The notes beneath the pieces are model-generated. The model saw nothing but the letters and a program-made list of their open reading frames with translations. It ran no database searches and was not told the DNA's origin. DNA of 20,782 bases from a virus. Shown here in pieces: positions 1-5,140 of this stretch. The position numbers were made by a program, and so were the translations under genes. How positions within the stretch are numbered: the stretch's first letter is position 1; every line of letters starts with the position of its first letter. Location: positions 1 through 20,782 of IMG/VR virus record IMGVR_UViG_3300032194_000117; one strand, written 5' to 3'.

Positions 1-1002
1 CTGGGGCAGGTTCCAGTCAGTGAGAAGACCCAGAAGCCGAGCGTGGATCGGGTCACTATGCAGCAGTACGTGGCGGAGCACTCGGTTATTCGCACGTACT
101 TGAAGTGGAAGAAGGTTGAGAAGCGGCGCCAGATGGTGGAAACCTTGATCAATCATTTGCAGCCGGATGGTTATATCCGTGCCAGCTATATGCAGGCCGG
201 GGCTGACACTTTCAGGATGAGTTGCAGGAATCCCAATCTGCAACAGGTGCCCAGAGATCCGAGGTTCAGGATCTGTGTTCAGGCTCCAGCTGGTTGGAAG
301 ATGGTGGTGGCGGATTTCGCGCAGATGGAGTTGCGCTTGGCTGCGGCAGAAGCACAGGATGAACTAATGATTGGAGCCTTCCAAGACGGGTTGGACCTGC
401 ATACGCTGACTGCGATGGAGATCTACGACGTGCCCGAGGAGGCTGTCACCAAGGAGCAGCGTCAGATCGCCAAGTCGGCCAACTTTGGACTTCTATATGG
501 ATCGGGCGCAAAGGGCCTCAGGCAATACGCCGCTGGGATGGGCATCGAAATGGATCTGGATGAAGCATCGGAAGTCCGCCAGAAGTTCCACGCTGCTTAT
601 GCGGGCATCAACTCATGGCAGCGTCGAGCTGCTCATGCGGCTGACACGACTAAGGGAGTTGGTCAGGTCCGGGTGCGCGTTTCGAACCTCCGGCGGTTTC
701 TTCCGGGCGACCACAACAAACTCACCACGCGCTGTAACACGCCGATACAAGCTGCTGGCGCGGCGGTTCTCAAGCGGACCCTGGGGATGCTCTGGCCGTT
801 ACTGTTCCAGGCCGGTGAGGATGAAGTTCGGCTGTCCGGGGTCGTGCATGACGAAATCATCCTCGTCGCTCGTGAAGATGTAGCCGAGAAATGGGCTGAA
901 ATTCTTCAAACCACTATGGAAAAGGCCGAGGCAGAGTGGCTAGGAGACGTTCCAGCACTGGCAGAAGCTCATGTCGGAAGCAGTTGGCTCGACGCCAAGT
1001 AA
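1..1002 (+). CDS. polA: DNA polymerase family A, C-terminal polymerase domain (5' end outside window)
   Basis: Template-directed DNA synthesis for phage replication. The frame is open to the left edge, so the gene starts upstream and the GTG at 43 is internal. Seen in order: an RMSCRNPNLQQVP segment that matches the RxSxxxPNLQNIP block; motif A, ADFAQMELRLA, with the first metal-binding Asp at 313-315; motif B, RQIAKSANFGLLYG, with the conserved Arg, Lys, Phe and Tyr at the usual spacing; and motif C, VVHDEIIL, with the second catalytic Asp at 850-852. The O-helix residue equivalent to E. coli Phe762 is Phe. About 333 residues are visible, covering palm, fingers and the end of the domain. Whether a 3'-5' exonuclease domain lies upstream cannot be seen. 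The stop overlaps the next gene by 32 bases, which suggests one operon. Confidence 0.97.
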   Translation: MGQVPVSEKTQKPSVDRVTMQQYVAEHSVIRTYLKWKKVEKRRQMVETLINHLQPDGYIRASYMQAGADTFRMSCRNPNLQQVPRDPRFRICVQAPAGWKMVVADFAQMELRLAAAEAQDELMIGAFQDGLDLHTLTAMEIYDVPEEAVTKEQRQIAKSANFGLLYGSGAKGLRQYAAGMGIEMDLDEASEVRQKFHAAYAGINSWQRRAAHAADTTKGVGQVRVRVSNLRRFLPGDHNKLTTRCNTPIQAAGAAVLKRTLGMLWPLLFQAGEDEVRLSGVVHDEIILVAREDVAEKWAEILQTTMEKAEAEWLGDVPALAEAHVGSSWLDAK

Positions 1003-1183
1003 CCCAATCAAGCTCACCCAATATCGAGTGACGCTTTATCCGAAACACGGGGCGACCGAGAACATCTATATGGAAGCCCCGGATGTTTATACGGCCCAGC
1101 AGTACACCCGGCGGGTCTACCCCGACCACCGGATCCTGGCGATTAAGCGTGTGGTTGATCTAGTCGAAGAGCGGGTCCAATGA
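971..1183 (+). CDS. Small protein of unknown function, 70 aa
   Basis: Function not recognised. The ATG lies inside the end of the polymerase gene (32-base overlap), and its stop shares an ATGA with the next start at 1180, so it sits in a translationally coupled string. No membrane segment is seen. The sequence reads as beta-strand (QYRVTLYPKHG), strand (NIYMEAP), helix (VYTAQQYTRRVYP) and strand (HRILAIKRVV), a compact alpha/beta fold. The pattern A-x-x-(Y/F)-x(4)-Y-P-x-x-R also occurs in the product of the 1992-2303 gene, so the two may be distant relatives. Real coding is supported by gene packing. The minus-strand frames across it look like shadows. Confidence 0.8.
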   Translation: MSEAVGSTPSNPIKLTQYRVTLYPKHGATENIYMEAPDVYTAQQYTRRVYPDHRILAIKRVVDLVEERVQ

Positions 1184-1383
1184 GTCGCACCGGCAGGGAG
1201 ATGATGCTGGAGTGGCTGTATAAGGAGATTCGGCTGGCGAAGACGGCGGATCTACAGCGGGCTGCGGCTTTCCTGCAGTGGGCACGGGGCATCCGTAAAG
1301 GGTGCTCCAAGCAGAGGGGTGGGGCTCGGGTGGCCCAGGCCAATGCGTGGCGGAAAGGCGTGGATCGGGATGTGCGCTGGTAG
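1180..1383 (+). CDS. Small basic protein of unknown function, 67 aa
   Basis: Function not recognised. It starts in an ATGA overlap with the previous stop. The product is Arg/Lys-rich, with a predicted amphipathic helix over the first 35 residues (EWLYKEIRLAKTADLQRAAA) and a basic C-terminal half (RKGCSKQRGG, ANAWRKG). No signal peptide or metal motif is evident. The net positive charge would suit nucleic-acid contact, but this is only an inference. Two minus-strand open frames overlap it, but they lack coupling to neighbours and run against the direction of the block. About 49 bases of non-coding sequence follow. Confidence 0.7.
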   Translation: MSRTGREMMLEWLYKEIRLAKTADLQRAAAFLQWARGIRKGCSKQRGGARVAQANAWRKGVDRDVRW

Positions 1384-1432
1384 GTCTACTGTGTCTCAGT
1401 ATGCTATTGTGTAGGAGACTAGAGAACCAGCG

Positions 1433-1705
1433 ATGCCCCTGAAGCACGGGTCGAAAATTTATTGCCAGCTTCTTCTGGACACCAATCGCTACAAGCTGGC
1501 TGAGAAGTTGGCAAAGGAGCGCGGTGTGCGTGTGACTGGGATGCTTCGGGAGTTTGTGTACTCGGCACTGTCTCAGATCCAGCCTCAGGATTACGACAGT
1601 GCGAAAGCAGCTGATGAGGAGGTGTGGAAAGAGTCAGTCCAACGGCGGGTAGAGGGCAGATTGCGCTCCAAGCAAGACAAAAAGGAGTCAGCAGAAGACG
1701 CATAA
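1433..1705 (+). CDS. Possible ribbon-helix-helix-type small protein, 90 aa
   Basis: Not firmly recognised. Residues about 7-45 read as a beta-strand (KIYCQLLLD), a helix (NRYKLAEKLAKERG), a turn and a second helix (VTGMLREFVYSAL). This is the layout of CopG/Arc-type ribbon-helix-helix DNA-binding domains. The C-terminal half is charged and helical (KESVQRRVEGRLRSKQDKK). If the fold is right, the protein would dimerise and bind operator DNA through the strand, making it a candidate regulator of the early region. A Shine-Dalgarno-like TAGGAG lies around 1411-1416, rather far (about 16 bases) from the ATG; a weaker AGAG is nearer. The gene is separated from both neighbours by short non-coding gaps. 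A nucleoid- or ssDNA-binding role is an alternative. Confidence 0.7.
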   Translation: MPLKHGSKIYCQLLLDTNRYKLAEKLAKERGVRVTGMLREFVYSALSQIQPQDYDSAKAADEEVWKESVQRRVEGRLRSKQDKKESAEDA

Positions 1706-1721
1706 GACTCAGTCGCAGTGG

Positions 1722-1750
1722 TCAATAGTCTGGCTCACTTGCGGTAAAAT
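1722..1750 (+). promoter_or_regulatory. Weak candidate sigma70-type promoter
   Basis: TCAATA (1722-1727), a 17-base spacer, then TAAAAT (1745-1750). The -10 box matches 5 of 6 consensus bases and the -35 box only 3 of 6. It lies in one of the few plus-strand gaps (1706-1782) and would start a transcript about 25 bases before the ATG at 1783. The box match alone is weak evidence. Confidence 0.25.
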
Positions 1751-1782
1751 CACTAGGATTACACAGTAAATTTTTAATTGAG

Positions 1783-1992
1783 ATGACTCGCTACGTCGTC
1801 ATGGTCGGAGATCGCTGGCTCACAGCGATGTACGGCGGTGACAAAGGCATTGAAGTGACGCGCATCAAGGAAGATGCGTCGAGCTGGCCCAACTATGAAA
1901 AAGCTCTTATGGCTGCTCGTGCTGTGGCGAACTGGACCGACAGCCCAGTGGCCATTCACAGCGTTACTGAACCCGTTTATCCCCGCAACTGA
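1783..1992 (+). CDS. Small protein of unknown function, 69 aa
   Basis: Function not recognised. The product begins with a hydrophobic strand (MTRYVVMVGDRWL). A charged segment (GIEVTRIKED), an alanine-rich helix (NYEKALMAARAVANWT) and a final strand (PVAIHSV) follow, consistent with a small soluble alpha/beta domain. There is no membrane span or catalytic motif. The gene follows a 77-base gap with AT-rich sequence just before the ATG and no strong Shine-Dalgarno; GAG directly abuts the start. Its TGA shares one base with the next ATG (TGATG), so the downstream gene is probably co-translated. The overlapping minus-strand frame is treated as a shadow. Confidence 0.75.
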   Translation: MTRYVVMVGDRWLTAMYGGDKGIEVTRIKEDASSWPNYEKALMAARAVANWTDSPVAIHSVTEPVYPRN

Positions 1993-2303
1993 TGAATAAC
2001 GCAGTGCTCCAGTGGAAGGACGACTTTGAGAAGTCGCAGCGGCTGGGGGAAGGTCGGTCTCGCACCAGTGCAGAAAGGTCCGAGCTGTTCGAGTTGATGA
2101 TCTGGATCGGTGGTCAGGGGGCCATGCGGGACTTGATTCGGGCGGAGTCGCTCCAGCAGGCGATTGAGTTTGCCAAGAATCGTTATCCGAATTGCCGGGT
2201 GGATGTGCCGCCTAAAGCGGCCAAAAAACCTAAGCTGGCTCGTTCGCACACCAGTCCCAGCCTGGTGGAGAAGCGACGCAAGAAATCTGCCGAAGGTAAA
2301 TGA
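1992..2303 (+). CDS. Small protein with basic tail, unknown function, 103 aa
   Basis: Function not recognised. It starts by TGATG coupling to the previous gene and ends in an ATGA overlap with the next. The N-terminal half is mixed and helical. The middle (AESLQQAIEFAKNRYPNCRV) matches the A-x(2)-(Y/F)-x(4)-YP-x-x-R pattern of the 971-1183 product. The C-terminal 30 residues are strongly basic (PPKAAKKPKLARS, VEKRRKKSAEGK) and probably disordered, a composition that suits nucleic-acid or acidic-partner binding. No membrane segment or catalytic motif is seen. Position at the end of the early string suggests an accessory early protein rather than a virion component. Confidence 0.78.
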   Translation: MNNAVLQWKDDFEKSQRLGEGRSRTSAERSELFELMIWIGGQGAMRDLIRAESLQQAIEFAKNRYPNCRVDVPPKAAKKPKLARSHTSPSLVEKRRKKSAEGK

Positions 2304-2467
2304 CGCCTCCTCCCAAGATCAACTTCACCAAGGCCGCTGTCGACACGGCACGGGCTGACTACCTCGATGAGCTGTTCTTTAAGGATGGCCGTGATCAGCT
2401 CAGCCATCCTCTGCACGGCACCTACACCGGGCTGTACCAGAAGTACACCCTGCAGAAACTAGGCTGA
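2300..2467 (+). CDS. Very small conserved-looking protein, 55 aa
   Basis: A short frame that standard length filters miss. The ATG lies in an ATGA overlap with the upstream stop (2300-2303) and the frame ends TGA at 2465-2467. The product has an N-terminal helix ending DYLDELFFKDGRD and a C-terminal block SHPLHGTYTGLYQKYTLQK. The D-G-R...H-P-x-H-G-T-Y-T-G-L arrangement resembles short hypothetical proteins I recall from cyanophage genomes; this is from memory and no search was run. The His/Asp/Tyr density could mean metal binding, but nothing proves it. It is the last plus-strand gene before the convergent late operon and overlaps the minus-strand gene at 2459 by 9 bases. Confidence 0.8.
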   Translation: MTPPPKINFTKAAVDTARADYLDELFFKDGRDQLSHPLHGTYTGLYQKYTLQKLG

Positions 2468-2680
2468 ATCTCGGTCTAGTCCGTACAAGCCACTTAGGTT
2501 GTCCGCTGCTTCGTGGATAGCCCAAGTGGCTTTTGTTCTCTCCAGCTGGTGGAGGGTGTTGAGGATTAGCGCGGCTTCCAGCAAACCTCGGTAGTCGCCG
2601 GAGTTAAAGCGTTCCACTAACCATTGATCGGTGGCGGCTTTGTGGAAGCAGGATTCGGTGGAGTGTTCCAGGGGGCGCAT
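2459..2680 (-). CDS. Small protein of unknown function, 73 aa, last gene of late operon
   Basis: Function not recognised. The ATG (2678-2680) lies 4 bases after the lysin stop (2685-2687), so it is probably translated from the same message. The product is mostly helical (QWLVERFNSGDYRGLLEAAL, QLERTKATWAIHEAADN), soluble and mildly acidic, with no membrane span. It ends 9 bases inside the convergent plus-strand gene. A candidate plus-strand terminator (2487-2532) lies inside its coding sequence, so this stretch may do two jobs. Its position directly after the lysin does not identify a role: it lacks the membrane anchor or lipobox expected of a spanin. Confidence 0.65.
   Translation of the reverse strand: MRPLEHSTESCFHKAATDQWLVERFNSGDYRGLLEAALILNTLHQLERTKATWAIHEAADNLSGLYGLDRDSA
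2487..2536 (+). terminator. Candidate rho-independent terminator for early operon
   Basis: A perfect 9-base inverted repeat, AAGCCACTT (2487-2495) with AAGTGGCTT (2524-2532), is followed by TTGTT. It lies about 20 bases after the last plus-strand stop. The 28-base loop is long but contains a possible inner stem (TCCGC with GTGGA, one G-U pair). The T-tract is short, so termination strength is uncertain. It lies wholly within the opposing 73-aa gene. Confidence 0.4.
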
Positions 2681-2684
2681 GGCG

Positions 2685-3809
2685 TCATGGGCGAATTTTC
2701 ATGTACCAGCCCGTGTCTGGTCCGTCCACGAGCCACCTCGGTAACCAGTTTTTACGGGAGTACGCAACTCCGGCGCCGCCTTTGTGGCTGACATACCCAC
2801 CTGCGACAAGGTTCGCCTCGCCGTAAGGATCATTGTGGATGAAGTGGGTTGGGGTGAAACCGCGTATCACTGTCCAATGGCCGCTGCCGCTTGGGTTATT
2901 GACGGGGCCGCGATGGAGCCAGCCAACAGCAACAGGATGACCGTTTGAGATTTCCTCCACCAACATGTCGGCGGTGCCGTCCATCTCAAACTCGGCCTTC
3001 AGTCCCAGTGAGTGCAGGGCAGCCTTTTGGGCTTGAGGGTTGGTGCTATCCCCAAAGCGGGCGCGGATCTTGTTGTACTCGTAGTCGCCCGAGATCTTGC
3101 CGTAATAGCGGGCCACCATCGCGCAGCTGGAGCTAAAGCACTGGCGGTAACCTTGCGGGCCGTCATCTGCTCCAAGCTGATATTCGTAGGGAACGCGCAG
3201 GATTTTTTCGTGGGGTTTGATCGCTGGTTCAGCTCCAGCGTGCTGGTTCATCAGCTTGATTAGTTTCTCGGCGTAGGCGGGGTCGGTCGCATAGCTCTCT
3301 TTCACTAACCACTTCGCCGCCTCTTCACGGGTGCTGCAGTTATTGCAGCCCTTGTATTTCTTGTAGTCCCTGTACCAGCGATCGACGAGATAGATAACGC
3401 AGGAGGCAAGATCGGGAAAGTCAATAAAGCTGTCAGTAATCGTTATCCATTGGTTGTTGATGAACTCTTGGGTTTTGGTGGCGGTGCCATCGCCCTTGAG
3501 ACCGAAGAAATTATTGCGGCCAGAGACGTGTTTGCCGTAGCCGGATTCCAGTGCCCATTGGGCAGCGACAAGTTCTGGGAATTTTGCGCCAGCAACTCGG
3601 GCGGCTTCGAGTACACCTTCCCAGCTGTTGGGGAAGTTGGTCTGTTTGCCGGCCACGCTCCAAGTCTTGAACCAGCCCTGGTCACGCCCAAGGATGTGGG
3701 GGTTGGCTTTGGTGATGGCCTCTTCCAGCTCATTCACTGCCGCCATTTGATGGGGCAATGCCTTGTAGTAGCGGAAGAGGTCAGCTAGGCGGATCTTGTT
3801 TTGCGCCAT
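2685..3809 (-). CDS. Endolysin: glucosaminidase plus C39-like cysteine peptidase, 374 aa
   Basis: Peptidoglycan-degrading lysin for host lysis or cell-wall passage. Residues about 60-190 form a LytG/FlgJ-type glucosaminidase domain: VLEAARVAG, then QWALESGYGKH with the catalytic Glu88, then NNFFGLKGDG. Residues about 204-374 form a C39-family papain-like domain. YRQCFSSSCAMVARYYG aligns with the CGPASLAMV-type motif and places the catalytic Cys at 224 after Gln223. His310 (GSGHWTVIRGF) and Asp326 (IHNDPYGE) complete the triad. Such a domain could cut peptide cross-links, though its substrate is inferred. There is no signal peptide, so export would need a holin; small membrane proteins are encoded just upstream. 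The start overlaps the previous frame by 29 bases. Confidence 0.93.
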   Translation of the reverse strand: MAQNKIRLADLFRYYKALPHQMAAVNELEEAITKANPHILGRDQGWFKTWSVAGKQTNFPNSWEGVLEAARVAGAKFPELVAAQWALESGYGKHVSGRNNFFGLKGDGTATKTQEFINNQWITITDSFIDFPDLASCVIYLVDRWYRDYKKYKGCNNCSTREEAAKWLVKESYATDPAYAEKLIKLMNQHAGAEPAIKPHEKILRVPYEYQLGADDGPQGYRQCFSSSCAMVARYYGKISGDYEYNKIRARFGDSTNPQAQKAALHSLGLKAEFEMDGTADMLVEEISNGHPVAVGWLHRGPVNNPSGSGHWTVIRGFTPTHFIHNDPYGEANLVAGGYVSHKGGAGVAYSRKNWLPRWLVDGPDTGWYMKIRP

Positions 3810-3999
3810 CAGACCAGGGAGCGTGAATACTGAAACCTCCGTCAGCGTGTTCTCTCACCACAGGTTTGAGTGCTTCGGGCTGTGCTTGGTGCCAGTCCTC
3901 GATGGTGCGATCTAGTCGGGGTTTGAGTGTGGCGTTGAACTTGTAATCGCGTGCCCACTGCCGCATGTGATCGCGCCAGCCTCTATCGCCAAATCGCAC
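3781..3999 (-). CDS. Small protein, 72 aa; may be the -1 frame extension of the preceding membrane protein
   Basis: Function not recognised. The only conventional start is GTG at 3997-3999, without a clear Shine-Dalgarno. The well-formed sequence appears to begin earlier: the frame is open upstream and reads GADVTWLV before RFGDRGWRDHMRQWARDYKF. No ATG, GTG or TTG precedes it in frame. This frame is exactly -1 relative to the 46-aa gene upstream, which ends in the slippery heptamer CCCAAAG, so a frameshift fusion of 126 aa is possible. The product is rich in Trp, Arg and Asp, with a proline-rich acidic tail. It overlaps the lysin start by 29 bases. It could be a lysis accessory protein, but this is only inferred from position. 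Confidence 0.6.
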   Translation of the reverse strand: MRFGDRGWRDHMRQWARDYKFNATLKPRLDRTIEDWHQAQPEALKPVVREHADGGFSIHAPWSDGAKQDPPS

Positions 4000-4019
4000 C
4001 AGCCAAGTGACGTCGGCGC

Positions 4020-4160
4020 CTACTGCTTTGGGAAGGCGGTCTTCAGCAGTTTGAGGGCAAGCTGGACCCAGCTGTTTTCGCGGATGGGGAGCAGGGCGAT
4101 AACTTCGCTGCCACAGGCGACAAGCAAAGCAATGATTGCAAAGGCGGTGGCTTGGTCCAT
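4020..4160 (-). CDS. Small one-helix membrane protein, 46 aa, holin-like candidate
   Basis: A short frame below usual length cut-offs, starting ATG at 4158-4160 and ending TAG at 4020-4022. Residues about 5-25 form one hydrophobic helix (TAFAIIALLVACGSEVIALL). An amphipathic tail, RENSWVQLALKLLKTAFPKQ, follows. This layout (one span, then an S/A-S-E-V-I and E-N-S-x-x-Q-L tail) resembles small membrane proteins near lysins in phages, so it is a holin or antiholin candidate. The gene lies two frames upstream of the lysin. Its last codons, TTC CCA AAG CAG TAG, contain a -1 slippery heptamer that could extend it into the 72-aa frame. It starts 6 bases from a divergent small open frame. Confidence 0.7.
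   Translation of the reverse strand: MDQATAFAIIALLVACGSEVIALLPIRENSWVQLALKLLKTAFPKQ
4026..4032 (-). promoter_or_regulatory. Candidate -1 ribosomal frameshift site CCCAAAG
   Basis: On the minus strand the frame reads C CCA AAG then CAG TAG, so the heptamer fits X XXY YYZ and lies one codon before the stop. After a -1 slip the reading continues GCA GTA GGC into the open 72-aa frame, giving a 126-residue product. Six bases downstream, GCGCC (4015-4019) can pair with GGTGC (3996-4000), with one G-U pair and a 14-base loop, as a weak stimulatory stem. No experimental support is available. Confidence 0.45.
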
Positions 4161-4166
4161 ACGAAA

Positions 4167-4295
4167 ATGGAGTCTTACAAAAGTTTAGCTGTACTAGATA
4201 AGAAGGGCCAGCGTTTAAGTGTTTCTCCGGCTACCTTTCAAATAGCCACTGCTGGGTATGGACCATCAGATCAAAGATGGCGAATACTTAAATAA
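4167..4295 (+). CDS. Possible small leader frame before the HNH gene, 42 aa
   Basis: An ATG at 4167-4169 opens a 42-codon frame ending TAA at 4293-4295, overlapping the HNH start by 38 bases in a different frame. The product (MESYKSLAVLDKKGQRLSVS at its N-terminus) is plausible for a small soluble protein with no membrane span. There is no Shine-Dalgarno and no recognisable family. If real, it could deliver ribosomes to the HNH start, which also lacks a good ribosome-binding site. Equally it may be chance, or the remnant of a longer N-terminal region now out of frame. Confidence 0.3.
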   Translation: MESYKSLAVLDKKGQRLSVSPATFQIATAGYGPSDQRWRILK

Positions 4296-4584
4296 AAAAG
4301 AGGCCAAGTTAAGGTTTAGGCAAGAAATTATTTGGCGGTGGCGTAATCGGTGCGCTTACTGCAACAGTGATTTAGGACGATCAGCCACACTGGACCATGT
4401 ACTAGCTAAGAGCAAGGGCGGGCATACTCATCCCAAGAATTTGATTCCCGCCTGCCTGTCGTGCAATGTCAGAAAGGCAAGCCGTGAGTGGCGGGAGTGG
4501 TTTAGGGAGCAGGACTTCTGGGATCAGCGACTGGAGATTGAGATTGAGGAGTGGATTGATCCAGCTACAGCGGAGGCTGCGTAG
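4258..4584 (+). CDS. HNH endonuclease, 108 aa
   Basis: Metal-dependent DNA endonuclease of the HNH superfamily. Residues 32-35 (CAYC) and 66-69 (CLSC) form a zinc-binding pair of CxxC motifs. Between them lie ATLDHVLAKSKGG (Asp46-His47, the first H of the motif) and HPKNLIPACLSCNVRKA (Asn61, then Asn70). The compact size with no extra domain fits free-standing phage HNH proteins. It is read on the plus strand inside the minus-strand late operon, between the lysin block and the small-gene block, and its end overlaps the convergent 61-aa gene by 20 bases. The frame is closed upstream by a TAG at 4243-4245. A mobile or homing role is likely for such an isolated insertion; a packaging role, common when HNH genes sit beside terminase, is not supported here. 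Confidence 0.9.
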   Translation: MDHQIKDGEYLNKKEAKLRFRQEIIWRWRNRCAYCNSDLGRSATLDHVLAKSKGGHTHPKNLIPACLSCNVRKASREWREWFREQDFWDQRLEIEIEEWIDPATAEAA

Positions 4585-4750
4585 GGTCCCAGCCCATACC
4601 CTCTAGGTACATGCGGGCGATGTACTCATCTTCTGCGTAGCGGCAGATGCTGTCCTTGCAGGCCCGGTAGTAGATCTCGTTGCGCTCGTTCTCCAGTTGC
4701 TCCAAGGAGTAGCCGCCTTCAAAATGCGTCGCGTGGACGATGGTTGTCAC
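4565..4750 (-). CDS. Small acidic protein of unknown function, 61 aa
   Basis: Function not recognised. A longer frame runs to 4888, but its extra 46 residues are the antisense-like, Arg/Pro-rich shadow of the overlapping upstream gene. The start chosen is GTG at 4748-4750, which overlaps the previous stop (TGA 4747-4749) and gives a typical coupled pair. The resulting product reads TTIVHATHFEGGYSLEQLEN and continues with an acidic helix (ICRYAEDEYIARMYLEGMGW) to PTQPPL. It is soluble, with two Cys (positions about 36 and 40) but no metal motif. It is probably translated with the membrane/coiled-coil protein just upstream. Confidence 0.65.
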   Translation of the reverse strand: MTTIVHATHFEGGYSLEQLENERNEIYYRACKDSICRYAEDEYIARMYLEGMGWDPTQPPL

Positions 4751-4944
4751 AGTTTTGTTTCGAGGTTGCGGAGTCGGCGCTCGTGGTCGTCGAGACGTTC
4801 TTTGTGATCGCTGCGAAGCGCAGTGATCTGTTCCAGCACTAAACCTAAACGGGCTTCCATGATCCCGGCGCGTTTGTCGATACGCCACAACGCACCAACC
4901 CCGGCAGAAATGATTACCGTGGCAATTCCAGAGAAAAAGTCCAC
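4747..4944 (-). CDS. Membrane-anchored coiled-coil protein, 65 aa, holin/XhlA-like candidate
   Basis: Starts GTG at 4942-4944. Residues about 2-22 form a hydrophobic helix (FFSGIATVIISAGVGALWRI). From residue 24 on, a charged heptad-type coiled coil (MEARLGLVLEQITALRSDHK, then ERLDDHERRLRNLETKL) continues to the end. One N-terminal span plus a short coiled coil is the layout of XhlA-type lysis accessory proteins and of some small holins or spanin-like anchors. The orientation differs from XhlA, whose span is C-terminal, so that name is not adopted. It lies upstream of the lysin region and is a second candidate for membrane disruption, with the 46-aa protein. The stop overlaps the following GTG. 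Confidence 0.75.
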   Translation of the reverse strand: MDFFSGIATVIISAGVGALWRIDKRAGIMEARLGLVLEQITALRSDHKERLDDHERRLRNLETKL

Positions 4945-4966
4945 GGCGGTGGAGCTGACCTTCTGC

Positions 4967-5110
4967 TCAGTCTATCGAAGGCGGGCGCCATGGATCTGGC
5001 TGTCCGCGCAGGATTACAACAGCCCGGCGGTAGTAATCGCAGTCAGTCTTGCCAGCTTTTTCTAAGCCCTCTTTTACTTTTCTCCACAGCTTTAACTTTT
5101 CGGCGTCCAT
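4967..5110 (-). CDS. Very small protein of unknown function, 47 aa
   Basis: A short frame missed by length filters: ATG at 5108-5110, TGA at 4967-4969. The product begins MDAEKLKLWRKVKEGLEKAG with a strongly amphipathic helix, continues DYYRRAVVILRGQPDPW, and ends in a proline-rich tail. The L-W-R-K-V-x(3)-L-E-x-A-G-K-T-D...YYRRAV...G-Q-P-D-P pattern resembles short hypothetical proteins that I recall from cyanophage genomes (memory only). No enzymatic motif is seen. It lies 30 bases after the 44-aa gene and 22 bases before the membrane/coiled-coil gene, in the same direction. Confidence 0.75.
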   Translation of the reverse strand: MDAEKLKLWRKVKEGLEKAGKTDCDYYRRAVVILRGQPDPWRPPSID

Positions 5111-5140
5111 TTACTTAGCAGACGAAACACTGCCTATAAC

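Noticed and set aside
43-60. GTG at 43 or ATG at 58 as the polymerase start
   Set aside because: The frame is open to base 1 and encodes family-like sequence (LGQVPVSEKTQKPSVDR), so the gene begins outside the window.
485-883. Plus-strand frame of 132 codons inside the polymerase gene
   Set aside because: It lies in another frame under motifs B and C, with Arg/Ser-rich shadow composition.
1399-1416. Promoter at TATGCT before the 1433 gene
   Set aside because: There is no -35 box at an acceptable distance, and the -10 match is partial.
2210-2235. Late-direction terminator at the minus-strand T6 (plus-strand AAAAAA near 2221)
   Set aside because: No convincing stem precedes the T-run on the minus strand.
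2685-3200. C39 domain as a bacteriocin-exporter peptidase
   Set aside because: No ABC transporter or leader peptide is present. The domain is fused to a glucosaminidase in a lysis region, which fits a lysin.
3450-3788. Plus-strand open frame of 112 codons across the lysin
   Set aside because: It is antisense to the glucosaminidase domain, whose catalytic motifs are intact; there is no ribosome-binding site and no coupling.
4585-4620. Inverted repeat AGGGT/ACCCT after the HNH gene as a terminator
   Set aside because: The stem is only 5 bases and no T-tract follows.
4751-4888. N-terminal extension of the 61-aa gene to 4888
   Set aside because: The extra residues are an Arg/Pro-rich shadow of the membrane/coiled-coil gene in another frame. 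GTG at 4750 overlaps that gene's stop.
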